DNA of 58,678 bases, from assembly GCA_007695035.1 (NCBI GenBank), contig REEO01000054.1, forward strand, positions 1 through 58,678. The letters are read 5' to 3'. Source of the DNA: Saprospirales bacterium (GTDB lineage: Bacteria > Bacteroidota > Bacteroidia > Chitinophagales > Saprospiraceae). Position numbers and translations under genes: made by a program. Positions 26,814 through 36,266 of the stretch are shown here, piece after piece. Position 1 is the first letter of the stretch. Every line of letters begins with the position of its first letter. A model generated the notes under the pieces. It saw nothing but the letters and a program-made list of their open reading frames with translations, ran no database searches and was not told where the DNA came from.

Positions 26814-29453
26814 ATGGAATGGAGTGCTGATAAAGTGAGGAAAAATTTTTTAGACTTTTTTGCCGAAAAAGGGCACAAGGTAGTCCCCTCTGCCCCTATA
26901 GTTAACAAAGACGACCCTACACTGATGTTTACAAATGCCGGGATGAATCAGTTTAAAGACTTTTTCCTGGGCAATAAAACATCCGTGCAAAGTCGTGTGG
27001 CCAACACCCAAAAATGTCTTAGGGTAAGTGGAAAACACAATGACCTGGAAGAGGTGGGTGTAGATAGCTATCACCACACCATGTTTGAAATGTTGGGCAA
27101 TTGGTCTTTCGGGGATTATTTTAAGAAAGATGCCATTGCCTGGGCCTGGGAACTTTTGACACATATATATAATATAGACCCGGATAGATTGTACGCATCC
27201 ATTTTCGAGGGTGATCCTGAGGTCGAAATCGGTGAGGATACGGAGGCCGGTGAGTTTTGGGCTAAATTTCTTCCCCGGGAGCGCATATTGACATTCGGCA
27301 AAGAGGACAATTTTTGGGAGATGGGTGATGTGGGCCCATGTGGGCCTTGCAGTGAGATACACATCGACCTCAGAAGCGAAGAGGAGCGAAAAAAAGTTGA
27401 TGGTGCCACTCTGGTTAATAAAGACCACCCACTGGTCGTCGAAATTTGGAATCTCGTATTTATACAATACAGTAGAAAAGCAGATGGAAGTTTGGAGTCC
27501 CTTCCAAACAAACACGTGGATACCGGTATGGGCTTTGAACGGCTGTGCATGGTGCTTCAGGGCGTGGATTCAACTTACGATACAGATAATTTTCTGCCGT
27601 TGATCCGGAAGGTTGAACAGCTCACGGGCTATAAATACGGTGGTAGTTACGATAAAAAGAATCGAAAGGACATCGCCTTTCGCGTGATATCAGACCACTT
27701 GCGGGCGGTGTGTTTGACCATTGCAGATGGTGTACTGCCTGCAAGCACCGGTGCAGGTTATGTGGTGAGGCGGATTTTGAGACGGGCCGTTCGCTACTAC
27801 TACTCCTTTTTAGACAGGACCGATCCCCTTTTGAGTGAATTGGTACCTGATTTGGCTGAAAAGTACAGGGGTACTTTTCCGGAATTGCACAGCCAGTTGG
27901 AATTTGTCCAAAAGGTAGTTCTCGAAGAGGAGCGTTCTTTCTTAAAAACCCTGGCGGATGGTCTGAAGCGCTTTCAAAACATCGAGCTAGAGAAAGGAGT
28001 GATACCGGGGGCGGACGCTTTTGAAATGTACGACACCTATGGCTTCCCATTTGATTTAACGGCTTTATTGGCACAGGAGGAGGGGTTGACCGTGGATGAG
28101 GAAGGTTTTGAGAAAAAATTGGAAGAGCAGAAAGTAAGGTCGAAGGCAGATGCAAAAAAGGAGGTTGGAGACTGGGTCCGAATCCGGGAGGGTAATTTGC
28201 CCGAATTCACCGGCTGCGATCGTTTGGAAATTCCGGATGCCCGCGCCCTCATGTACCGCATTACAAAACAAAAGGGAAAGGATTTGATACACCTTGTACT
28301 CGACAAAACGCCTTTCTATCCCGAGGGTGGAGGCCAGGTAGGTGACAGAGGCTGGCTAATACAGGGAGAGCAAAAAATAAAAGTGCTGGATACCTTTAGG
28401 GAGAATGAATTGATAGTTCATTTAGTGGACCGGCTTCCGGAAAAGGAGGATGGGCTGCTGGAGGCCAAAGTGATTGGTGACAGACGTCTTACCACCGAGA
28501 ACAACCACAGTGCCACTCACTTGCTTCACGCTGCACTAAGGGAAATTTTGGGTGATCATGTGCAACAAAAAGGTTCGCTTGTAGCACCCAACCACCTTAG
28601 GTTTGACTTTGCCCATTTTTCCAAAGTGGAGAAAGAGCAACTAGATGAGATAGAGCGGTTGGTAAACAATAAGGTAAGAGAGAATATTCCGGTGAGCGAA
28701 TATCGGGACATCCCCCTTGAAGTCGCTCGCGAAAAAGGGGCGACCATGTTATTTGGTGAAAAGTACGGAGAAAAAGTTCGCGTGATAGCCTTTGATCCCG
28801 ATTATTCAATGGAGCTTTGCGGTGGATGCCATGTGGACCGAACCGGTCGTATTGGGCTATTTAAAATAGTGACTGAATCTGCAGTGGCTGCCGGCATTAG
28901 GAGAATTGTAGCTGTTACGGGTATCGATGCTGAGAAATATGTCGGTGAGCGCATGGAATTATTGGATGAAATTTCCACCATGGTCAAAAATCCCAAAGAC
29001 CCTCTCGGTGCAATTGTCGGACTAAAGGAAGAACTCAGGGAAATGAGGCGAAAGTTGGAAAAGGCAAGTGAAAAAGCCGCGGCATCATCCCGGGCTGAAC
29101 TGAGAGAAAATGCCCTTGAAAAAAATGGGGTTCGTATTGTAGCCGAGGTCGTTCCGGTTAAAGACGCAAAGGCATTGAAAACCCTGATGTTTCAACTGGA
29201 AAAGGACCTCAACCCCGCTGTGGTTGCCTGCGGGGCAGAGATTGGCGGGAAACCACAGTTGATGCTGGCGATAAGTAAGGAGTTGACAGAAAGGACTGAC
29301 CTGCACGCTGGTAATTTGGTCAGGGAAGCCGGTAAGTTTATCAGTGGTGGAGGGGGAGGGCAGCCCTTTTTTGCCAGCGCCGGTGGTGCCAATCCGGGTG
29401 GAATTCGAAAGGCGATTGATTGGTTGAAAGAAGAGGTCACAAAAAATTTATAA
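26814..29453 (+). CDS. alaS: Alanyl-tRNA synthetase
   Basis: The 879-residue class II synthetase charges tRNA-Ala. The start (WSADKVRKNFLDFFAEKGH) and PTLMFTNAGMNQFKD are typical, as is motif 2 (QKCLRVSGKHNDLEEVG). The editing domain has HSATHLLHAALRE and CGGCHVDRTGRIG, giving the zinc ligands. The C-Ala domain ends with the Gly-rich GGGGGGQPFFASAGG. Length and domain order are normal. It is transcribed on its own, and the next gene, nqrA, begins 235 bp later. A tRNA-Ala gene occurs at 40085. Confidence 0.97.
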   Translation: MEWSADKVRKNFLDFFAEKGHKVVPSAPIVNKDDPTLMFTNAGMNQFKDFFLGNKTSVQSRVANTQKCLRVSGKHNDLEEVGVDSYHHTMFEMLGNWSFGDYFKKDAIAWAWELLTHIYNIDPDRLYASIFEGDPEVEIGEDTEAGEFWAKFLPRERILTFGKEDNFWEMGDVGPCGPCSEIHIDLRSEEERKKVDGATLVNKDHPLVVEIWNLVFIQYSRKADGSLESLPNKHVDTGMGFERLCMVLQGVDSTYDTDNFLPLIRKVEQLTGYKYGGSYDKKNRKDIAFRVISDHLRAVCLTIADGVLPASTGAGYVVRRILRRAVRYYYSFLDRTDPLLSELVPDLAEKYRGTFPELHSQLEFVQKVVLEEERSFLKTLADGLKRFQNIELEKGVIPGADAFEMYDTYGFPFDLTALLAQEEGLTVDEEGFEKKLEEQKVRSKADAKKEVGDWVRIREGNLPEFTGCDRLEIPDARALMYRITKQKGKDLIHLVLDKTPFYPEGGGQVGDRGWLIQGEQKIKVLDTFRENELIVHLVDRLPEKEDGLLEAKVIGDRRLTTENNHSATHLLHAALREILGDHVQQKGSLVAPNHLRFDFAHFSKVEKEQLDEIERLVNNKVRENIPVSEYRDIPLEVAREKGATMLFGEKYGEKVRVIAFDPDYSMELCGGCHVDRTGRIGLFKIVTESAVAAGIRRIVAVTGIDAEKYVGERMELLDEISTMVKNPKDPLGAIVGLKEELREMRRKLEKASEKAAASSRAELRENALEKNGVRIVAEVVPVKDAKALKTLMFQLEKDLNPAVVACGAEIGGKPQLMLAISKELTERTDLHAGNLVREAGKFISGGGGGQPFFASAGGANPGGIRKAIDWLKEEVTKNL

Positions 29454-29627
29454 AATTGCCTTGCTGAAATGATCATTTAAGCGAGATTGGCATTTTAGAA
29501 AAAAATTTCCAGGTAGTCAATCTGTATGCTTAATGGTAAAAGGGATGCTAGTTATTTAGAATAAGTCTAAACAAAAGAGTAGATTTAAAATTGCTTCTAT
29601 GTAATCAGGGGAATTTTGGAGACTTTA

Positions 29628-29635
29628 TATCTTTG
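29628..29635 (+). promoter_or_regulatory. Candidate -7 box for the nqr operon
   Basis: TATCTTTG matches TAnnTTTG and lies 53 bp before the nqrA ATG. No TTG element at the usual spacing is clear. Confidence 0.4.
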
Positions 29636-29688
29636 TGTTAATTTTTGAGACGAGAGACGTTTAAATTGTTAAATAATTTCAGAAAGCG

Positions 29689-31341
29689 ATGGAAATTAAG
29701 GATAACAGGTTGAGATTAGGGAGCATATCCCTTTTTCTGATGTCATTGTTGGTTGTTTATCCAAATATTGTTTTGGCAGGCAATGATTCCGGTTTGGATT
29801 TGGTGACGAGTTTGATCATCGCCACTGTTATCATCGTGTTTGGTGCGGTGATTTTCGTAGCGGATAATTTGCTTCAATTGGAGAGTAAGAGGCAGATGGA
29901 GGGCAAGGACATCAAAATCGATGCCTCACTTTTTCCAAAGGACTTTAAGGTAAGTTCAGATAAATTGCCGACCTACATTCCCAGAGATAGATACTTTCAC
30001 CTCAACAGAGGGTTTGATATTAATCTAGAGGGCAAGCCTGAGAATAAAATACTTGAGACACCCAATATATCAAACTATTCTGTGTTACCTGCCGATTTTT
30101 ACGGCCTGGCACCGATTCCAAAGATCGTTCCAGATGAGGGTAGCAGCGTACTGGCAGGTGATGAGCTGTTTTTTGACAAGAGAAGTCCGGAAATTAAGTT
30201 TGTCGCCCCGGTCAGTGGTGAGTTTGTCGGGATCAAGCGTGGCCCCAAGCGTGCGATACATGAGGTCAATTTTTTGGCGGATAAGGAAATAAAGTACAAG
30301 GAGCTACCCGCAGTTGATTTAGAAACTGCATCCCGTGAAGACCTGGTCAACTTTTTGAAAAAATATGGTGGTTGGGTGCACTTGCGCCAGAGACCTTTTG
30401 ATATCATTCCCCATCCCGAGGATGTACCCAGAGATGTTTTTATATCTACTTTTGACACTGCACCACTGGCTCCCAACCTCAATTTTACGGTAAAGGGTGA
30501 GTCAGCTGCTTTCCAAGCTGGTTTGAACTTATTGAATAAACTAACGGATGGTTCTGTACACCTCGGTTTGGATGGAAGAGGTGAGGAGATGCCCTCAGAG
30601 GTTTTTCTCAATGCAGAAAATGTGGAGAAATACTGGTTTAAGGGGCAGCATCCCGCCGGAAATGTGGGGGTTCAGATTCACCATATTAAGCCTATCAAGA
30701 AAGGTGATGTGGTGTGGTATTTACACCCTCATGACGTAATTGTACTCGGTCGAATGTTGACTGAGAGACGTTACAATACTGAGCGTCTGTTTGCGCTGAC
30801 CGGTGCTGAAATCAAGCCCAACGCATATGTGAAAACCCGCCCGGGTGCGAATGTCAATGAGGTACTGTCCGGTTTGGAATTCAGGGATGACAATGTCAGG
30901 ATCGTTAGTGGCGATGTGCTTACCGGAGACAAGAAAGAGCGCGACGGATTTCTCGGTTTTTTCGACGATCAGGTAACTGTATTGATGGAGGGTAATTATT
31001 ACGAGATGTTTGGATGGTTGTTGCCTCAGGCTGTGAGACCAAGTCTGTCCAAAACGTTCCCGGGCTTTTTGTTCCCGGATTTGGAATACACAGCAGATAC
31101 CAATACGCATGGAGAGCGCAGAGCTTTTGTAGTTACGGGACAGTACGAAGCGGTATTGCCTATGGATATCTATCCACAACATCTGATCAAAGCTGTTATG
31201 ACCAATGATTTTGAACGGATGGAAGGCCTTGGAATTTACGAGATGAGCGAGGAAGACATTGCAATCTGTGAATTTGTTTGCACTTCAAAAATGCCTCTTC
31301 AAAAAATACTCAGAGAGGGACTCGATATTGTGAACGAGTAA
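29689..31341 (+). CDS. nqrA: Na+-translocating NADH:quinone reductase subunit A, N-terminally extended
   Basis: This is a subunit of the Na+-NQR complex, which oxidises NADH, reduces quinone and pumps Na+. The NqrA core begins near residue 101 (YFHLNRGFDINLEGKPEN). It continues with FVAPVSGEFVGIKRGPKRA, then GQHPAGNVGVQIHHI and TGAEIKPNAYVKTRPGA. The first 100 residues are unusual: a signal-peptide-like stretch (LFLMSLLVVYPNIVLAG), a strong membrane helix (about 37-58) and a charged linker. Classical NqrA is a peripheral protein of about 450 residues without such an anchor. The extension could tether the subunit. It is the first gene of nqrABCDEF. Confidence 0.95.
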   Translation: MEIKDNRLRLGSISLFLMSLLVVYPNIVLAGNDSGLDLVTSLIIATVIIVFGAVIFVADNLLQLESKRQMEGKDIKIDASLFPKDFKVSSDKLPTYIPRDRYFHLNRGFDINLEGKPENKILETPNISNYSVLPADFYGLAPIPKIVPDEGSSVLAGDELFFDKRSPEIKFVAPVSGEFVGIKRGPKRAIHEVNFLADKEIKYKELPAVDLETASREDLVNFLKKYGGWVHLRQRPFDIIPHPEDVPRDVFISTFDTAPLAPNLNFTVKGESAAFQAGLNLLNKLTDGSVHLGLDGRGEEMPSEVFLNAENVEKYWFKGQHPAGNVGVQIHHIKPIKKGDVVWYLHPHDVIVLGRMLTERRYNTERLFALTGAEIKPNAYVKTRPGANVNEVLSGLEFRDDNVRIVSGDVLTGDKKERDGFLGFFDDQVTVLMEGNYYEMFGWLLPQAVRPSLSKTFPGFLFPDLEYTADTNTHGERRAFVVTGQYEAVLPMDIYPQHLIKAVMTNDFERMEGLGIYEMSEEDIAICEFVCTSKMPLQKILREGLDIVNE

Positions 31342-31430
31342 TAAATTGATAAACCAATCCTTAATCGGGGGATTTATTAACAATTAAAGGTGAAAGTTTT
31401 CACCTGTTGTTTGTTGGAAAAACTATTCAA

Positions 31431-32690
31431 ATGAAGGATAAGTTACTTGATACAATTAACAAGTTTGAACCGGACAAGAAAAGTTCTCCTTTTCTGTGGA
31501 CGCTTTATGATGGCTTGCACACATTTTTGTTTGCTCCCAATCACGTGACCAAAGACGGGGTCCATATTCGGGACAATATGGATTTGAAGCGAACGATGGT
31601 TCACGTCGTACTGCTACTCCAGTTGTGTTATCTGTTTGGAACCTACAATATTGGACACCAGCATTTTCTTGCGATAGGCGAGTACACTGGTTTTCTGGAG
31701 GGTTTCCACCTCAAGTTTCTCTATGGGTTCTGGCAGTTGCTCCCCATATTTATTGTTGCCCACGTAGTTGGTTTGGCGATTGAATTTTACTACGCTGCCA
31801 AGAAGGGTCACAGTATCGAGGAGGGATTTCTGGTGTCCGGGGCCTTGATTCCGCTCATTATGCCACCCGACCTTCCTCTTTGGATACTCGGATTGAGTGT
31901 GGCTTTTGCCGTGATTATCGGTAAGGAGGCTTTTGGCGGTACGGGCATGAATATTTGGAATGTGGCCCTTTTGTCCCGTGTATTTGTATTCTTTGCCTAT
32001 CCCACGGAAATATCCGGTGACGGTGTTTGGATCGCCGGATTTGAAAACCTGGAGTTGCCCAATTCACCGGTTGAGTATGGTTGGGTGCATCTCACCTTAT
32101 TTAATGGAATATTCGACTACTTTGGACTGGCCACCTTTGACCCTGGCTGGTATGTCATGGATGGGTTTACCGGAGCCACCCCGCTATCCCTTGGTTTTCA
32201 AGGGGGTTGGGAGGCCATAACCGAAGTATATACACAGTCTGCAATGATTTGGGGAACCATACCTGGTTCTATTGGTGAAACCTCTAAGCCTCTCATCATT
32301 ATCGGTGCAGTTTTCCTGGCTGCCATCGGAATAGCCAGTTGGAGAATTATGGCTGGTATGCTTATTGGCGCAATTTTTACAGGACTTTTACTTAATCTAT
32401 GGGGTGCAACTCCATTTATGACCGTTCCTTGGTACCATCATCTTTATATTGGAAGTTTTCTGTTTGCGCTGGCATTTATGGCAACAGACCCTGTGACAGC
32501 GGCTTCCACAGAAAGAGGTAAATGGATATATGGATTTTTGATTGGATTCTTTGGGATGATAGTAAGGGTTATTAACCCTGCTTATCCCGAAGGTTGGATG
32601 TTAGCGATACTTTTGATGAATACGTTCTCTCCATTAATTGATCACCTTGTTCTTAGAAAGAACATGCAAAAACGTTTAGCAAGTGCATAG
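31431..32690 (+). CDS. nqrB: Na+-NQR subunit B
   Basis: This is an integral membrane subunit carrying a covalent FMN and forming part of the Na+ path. MTFTGAT-type flavinylation is represented by DGFTGATPLSLGF, where the Thr in GAT is the expected FMN attachment site. About ten hydrophobic helices are seen (e.g. MVHVVLLLQLCYLFGTYNIG). The ATG at 31431 (MKDKLLDTINKFEPDKK) is preferred to a TTG at 31407, giving about 419 residues, the normal size. It overlaps nqrC by 8 bp. Confidence 0.95.
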   Translation: MKDKLLDTINKFEPDKKSSPFLWTLYDGLHTFLFAPNHVTKDGVHIRDNMDLKRTMVHVVLLLQLCYLFGTYNIGHQHFLAIGEYTGFLEGFHLKFLYGFWQLLPIFIVAHVVGLAIEFYYAAKKGHSIEEGFLVSGALIPLIMPPDLPLWILGLSVAFAVIIGKEAFGGTGMNIWNVALLSRVFVFFAYPTEISGDGVWIAGFENLELPNSPVEYGWVHLTLFNGIFDYFGLATFDPGWYVMDGFTGATPLSLGFQGGWEAITEVYTQSAMIWGTIPGSIGETSKPLIIIGAVFLAAIGIASWRIMAGMLIGAIFTGLLLNLWGATPFMTVPWYHHLYIGSFLFALAFMATDPVTAASTERGKWIYGFLIGFFGMIVRVINPAYPEGWMLAILLMNTFSPLIDHLVLRKNMQKRLASA

Positions 32691-33429
32691 TACAGGATAC
32701 GTAGTTAAGTTCATTTTGATGGTCTCCATAGTGGTGGCTCTCGTATTGGCGTCAATGGCCACTCTTTTGAAACCGATCCACGATCGCAATGAGGCCATTG
32801 CTAATAAACGCTCAATTCTAAATGCCGTTGGGCATCATTTGGAGCAACAGGTCAGGAGTTTGACCGATGACGAAGTACTTGAAATATTTGAAACCCAAAT
32901 TGACCAGTACGTTGTTGATGTGGAAGGCAATGTTTTATCCAAAGAAGAAGTACAGGAAAGAGGGTACTCCGGAGGAATGGCAGAGCATATTAATATCGGC
33001 CGAGAGCGTCGAAAACCCGAATCCGAACGCCTTCTGCCCGTCTTCGTCTTTAAATCCGCCACTGATCAGTTTTTTATAGTGGCAGTTCACGGAAGTGGTC
33101 TTTGGGATGATATTTGGGCACACATCGCCCTCGAGGATGATTTCAATACTATAGCCGGTGTGGCGTTCGGACATGCTGCTGAAACACCGGGTCTGGGTGC
33201 CGAAATAACCGACGATCCGATGTTTTCAGAACAATTTCGAGGTACCAAACTCTTCAACGAAGAGGGAGAGTTTAAATCGGTGAGAGTTGTAAAAGGCCGT
33301 GCAAGAGATGAGTACCACGAAGTGGATGGCGTAACGGGTGCGACTGTTACCAATGATGGTGTAACCAATATGTTCCGCCGTGGTTTGCAAAACTACTTTG
33401 CTTATTTTGAGAAATTACAGACACAGTAA
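32683..33429 (+). CDS. nqrC: Na+-NQR subunit C
   Basis: The 248-residue subunit has one N-terminal membrane helix (VVKFILMVSIVVALVLASMA) and a periplasmic FMN-binding domain. The flavinylation site is in EVDGVTGATVTNDGV (the SGAT-like Thr). The start is a GTG at 32683, inside the end of nqrB, whose stop codon is at 32688-32690, so translation is coupled. Covalent FMN attachment normally needs ApbE, which is not in this window. Confidence 0.94.
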   Translation: MHSTGYVVKFILMVSIVVALVLASMATLLKPIHDRNEAIANKRSILNAVGHHLEQQVRSLTDDEVLEIFETQIDQYVVDVEGNVLSKEEVQERGYSGGMAEHINIGRERRKPESERLLPVFVFKSATDQFFIVAVHGSGLWDDIWAHIALEDDFNTIAGVAFGHAAETPGLGAEITDDPMFSEQFRGTKLFNEEGEFKSVRVVKGRARDEYHEVDGVTGATVTNDGVTNMFRRGLQNYFAYFEKLQTQ

Positions 33430-33473
33430 ACAATTGTTTTAAATAGTTGTATGAACTTTAAAATAGATTAAAA

Positions 33474-34181
33474 ATGGCTGACACAAATACTACAACACAA
33501 GCCGAAGTAAAAGATCGGAAACCGCTATTTGGAAAGCGGGAACGCAAATTGATAACCGATCCTTTGAATGACAACAATCCGATTACTGTGCAGGTACTCG
33601 GTATATGCTCAGCTTTGGCAATCACCACCCAAGTATCGCCGGCAGTGGTTATGACCCTGGCGGTTATTTTTGTAATGGGCTTTTCGAGCTTGTTTACCTC
33701 TTTATTGAGGCACTCGATTCCGAAACAGGTAAGGATGATAGTGATGTTGATCATCATCGCCTTCCTGGTAACGGTTGTTGAATTGTCACTCAAGGCGATA
33801 AACTATCCCATTTATCAGGAATTGTCAGTGTTTATCGGTTTGATTATTACCAACTGCATTATCATGGGACGTCTTGAGGCCTTTGCGATGGCTGACAAAC
33901 CGTGGCCATCATTCATAGATGGTGTTGGGAATGCAATGGGATATGGTGCGATACTTATCATAGTAGCTTTTTTCAGAGAGCTATTTGGATCTGGTTCCTT
34001 GATGGGATGGGATATAATCGGCCCTGGAGCACAATTTGCAATCAACACCCAAGCTCATTGGTGGCTTGAGTGGTACATGCCGAACAACCTGATGGTACTC
34101 TCGGCATCGGCACTATTTGTAATTGGTGTCCTGATTTGGGTGCACAGAGCGTGGAATCGCGACCTGGTGGATGTATCATAA
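33474..34181 (+). CDS. nqrD: Na+-NQR subunit D
   Basis: The 235-residue membrane subunit has six hydrophobic helices, part of the RnfE/NqrD family. Typical stretches are NNPITVQVLGICSALAITT and VFIGLIITNCIIMGRLEAFA, where the conserved Cys takes part in the intramembrane iron site shared with NqrE. The first 25 residues are polar and longer than in proteobacterial NqrD. It is followed by nqrE after 24 bp. Confidence 0.95.
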   Translation: MADTNTTTQAEVKDRKPLFGKRERKLITDPLNDNNPITVQVLGICSALAITTQVSPAVVMTLAVIFVMGFSSLFTSLLRHSIPKQVRMIVMLIIIAFLVTVVELSLKAINYPIYQELSVFIGLIITNCIIMGRLEAFAMADKPWPSFIDGVGNAMGYGAILIIVAFFRELFGSGSLMGWDIIGPGAQFAINTQAHWWLEWYMPNNLMVLSASALFVIGVLIWVHRAWNRDLVDVS

Positions 34182-34205
34182 GTTAAATACTAAAACAGCT
34201 AGAAA

Positions 34206-34811
34206 ATGGAACTGATAAATATATTTATTAAAGCAGCTTTTATTGAGAACATGGTTCTCGCATACTTTTTGGGGATGTGTTCTTATCTCGCAGTCTCCAA
34301 AACCCTGGATACAGCATTTGGTCTTGGATTGGCGGTTATTTTCGTACTGGGAATTACCATGCCGATCAACTGGATCATTACCACATTCCTTCTCAGTGAG
34401 GATGGATTGTTGGGGATGGACCTCACCTTTCTGCGGTTCATACTATTCATTGCCGTTATTGCCTCGATGGTGCAGTTGGTGGAAATGATCATTGAAAAAT
34501 ATTCCCCGGCGCTTTACGCCTCTCTGGGTATATTTTTGCCCCTTATCACAGTGAATTGTGCGATACTTGGTGGATCGCTGTTTATGATTGCCAGAGAATA
34601 TACTTTTCCTGAGTCTGTGTCTTTCGGACTGGGTAGTGGATTTGGATTTTTCCTCGCTATCGTCGCTATTGCTGCTATCAGGGAAAAAATCCAGTACTCC
34701 AATGTGCCCGGCCCGCTGAGAGGACTCGGTATGGCGTTTTTGCTGACCGGATTGATGGGTATTGGTTTTATGAGCCTCATGGGTATTGACCCGGGAGCTT
34801 TTGGAGAGTGA
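34206..34811 (+). CDS. nqrE: Na+-NQR subunit E
   Basis: The 201-residue membrane subunit is a homologue of NqrD in inverted topology. It starts [21 protein letters not shown] and contains [16 protein letters not shown], with the Cys residues that form the intramembrane iron site together with NqrD. Six helices are evident. Length and spacing within the operon are normal. Confidence 0.95.
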   Translation: MELINIFIKAAFIENMVLAYFLGMCSYLAVSKTLDTAFGLGLAVIFVLGITMPINWIITTFLLSEDGLLGMDLTFLRFILFIAVIASMVQLVEMIIEKYSPALYASLGIFLPLITVNCAILGGSLFMIAREYTFPESVSFGLGSGFGFFLAIVAIAAIREKIQYSNVPGPLRGLGMAFLLTGLMGIGFMSLMGIDPGAFGE

Positions 34812-34836
34812 TTTTAACTATAAAAGAAATCTTAAT

Positions 34837-36159
34837 ATGTTTTTTCTCGTAGAATTTATCCCAATTTTGGCGGCCATCTTTGTCTTTGCTCTTGTTATCA
34901 TGGGGCTAAGCTTCATGCTGATTTTTGCGCGAAGAAAATTGGTGCCCCAGGGTGATGTAAATCTTGTAATTAACGGCGATGAGGAAAACCCAATAAAGGT
35001 TCAACCCGGAGCCAACTTACTAAATGTACTCTCAGACAAGAGTATTTTTCTCCCCTCTGCTTGCGGTGGAGGTGGAACCTGCGCCATGTGTCTTTGTAAC
35101 ATCGATGAAGGCGGTGGAGAAACTCTGCCTACTGAATTGAATCACCTCTCCAGAAAAGAGGTCGCAGAGAATGTTCGCCTCGCCTGTCAGGTGAAGGTAA
35201 GAGAGGACATGAAAATCCGTGTTCCCGAGGAAATCTTTGGTATTCAGAAGTGGGAAACAGAGGTTGTCTCAAACTACAATGTCGCTACCTTTATTAAAGA
35301 ATTGGTGGTGAGATTGCCAGAAGGTGAATCGATGGATTTTGAGCCTGGAGGTTATATTCAGATCGATGTGCCACCGATCACCGTGGATTTTAAAGATTTT
35401 GATATCTCACCCCACCCTGATGACCCAGCTGGTCCCGATAAGTTTAAGGAAGATTGGGACAATTACGATATGTGGAAACTGCGCATGGTCAATGACGAGG
35501 AGCAATTCAGAGCTTATTCAATGGCCAACCACCCGGCTGAAGGTGATATCATCAAATTGAACATTCGTATTGCCACCCCGCCATGGGACAGAAAAGCCAA
35601 TGATTGGATGGCAGTGAATCCCGGTGTTTGCTCTTCATACACATTTTCTGCAAAACCGGGCGATAAAATGGTCATATCCGGTCCTTACGGAGAGTTTTTT
35701 ATCAAACACTCCAAAAAAGAGATGGTTTACATTGGAGGTGGTGCCGGAATGGCGCCCCTGCGCTCGCACCTTTTCCATCTTTTCCATACACTTGGGGAAA
35801 AGGATAGGAAAGTTTCTTACTGGTACGGTGGTCGTTCAAAGCGTGAGTTGTTCTATGTGGATGAGTTTCGTGAGATAGAAGACCGCTTCCCTAACTTCAA
35901 CTTTGAGGTTGCCCTTTCAGAGCCAATGGAGGAAGACAACTGGCAGGTAAAGGAGAGTTTGGATCAAAGAGATAAAGATGGCTTCGTTGGGTTTATCCAT
36001 CAGGTACTTTACGACAATTATCTTAAGGAGCACCCTGAGCCGGAAGAAATTGAGTACTATTTTTGTGGACCACCCATGATGAATCAGGCGGTTATCAAAT
36101 TGCTGGATGATCTCGGTGTCCCGGAAGAAAACATAGCCTTCGATGATTTCGGAGGATAA
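34837..36159 (+). CDS. nqrF: Na+-NQR subunit F, NADH-oxidising
   Basis: This subunit takes electrons from NADH through FAD and a [2Fe-2S] cluster. It has one N-terminal membrane helix ([20 protein letters not shown]), then a ferredoxin domain with [14 protein letters not shown] and a fourth Cys in RLACQV. The FAD-binding RAYSMANHP follows, then YGEFF, the NAD-binding [12 protein letters not shown], and YFCGPPMM near the end, all intact. The ATG at 34837 is preferred to the one at 34786, which overlaps nqrE and adds 17 atypical residues. It is the last nqr gene and is followed by a terminator. Confidence 0.96.
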   Translation: MFFLVEFIPILAAIFVFALVIMGLSFMLIFARRKLVPQGDVNLVINGDEENPIKVQPGANLLNVLSDKSIFLPSACGGGGTCAMCLCNIDEGGGETLPTELNHLSRKEVAENVRLACQVKVREDMKIRVPEEIFGIQKWETEVVSNYNVATFIKELVVRLPEGESMDFEPGGYIQIDVPPITVDFKDFDISPHPDDPAGPDKFKEDWDNYDMWKLRMVNDEEQFRAYSMANHPAEGDIIKLNIRIATPPWDRKANDWMAVNPGVCSSYTFSAKPGDKMVISGPYGEFFIKHSKKEMVYIGGGAGMAPLRSHLFHLFHTLGEKDRKVSYWYGGRSKRELFYVDEFREIEDRFPNFNFEVALSEPMEEDNWQVKESLDQRDKDGFVGFIHQVLYDNYLKEHPEPEEIEYYFCGPPMMNQAVIKLLDDLGVPEENIAFDDFGG

Positions 36160-36192
36160 TTTCCTGGTAGGAGATTTGTTACAATAATTGCG

Positions 36193-36229
36193 AAGGAGTA
36201 TGGTTTTTAAAGCTGTACTCCTTTTTTTA
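36193..36229 (+). terminator. Rho-independent terminator of the nqr operon
   Basis: AAGGAGTA pairs with TACTCCTT (8 bp) around a 15-base loop and runs into seven T. It lies 34 bp after the nqrF stop codon and marks the operon's end before the aldehyde dehydrogenase gene. Confidence 0.85.
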
Positions 36230-36266
36230 TCTGCTTACTGCAGAAACAGCCAAATGAAATGAGACC

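Noticed and set aside
26850-27515. 221-codon minus-strand open frame
   Set aside because: Antisense to alaS.
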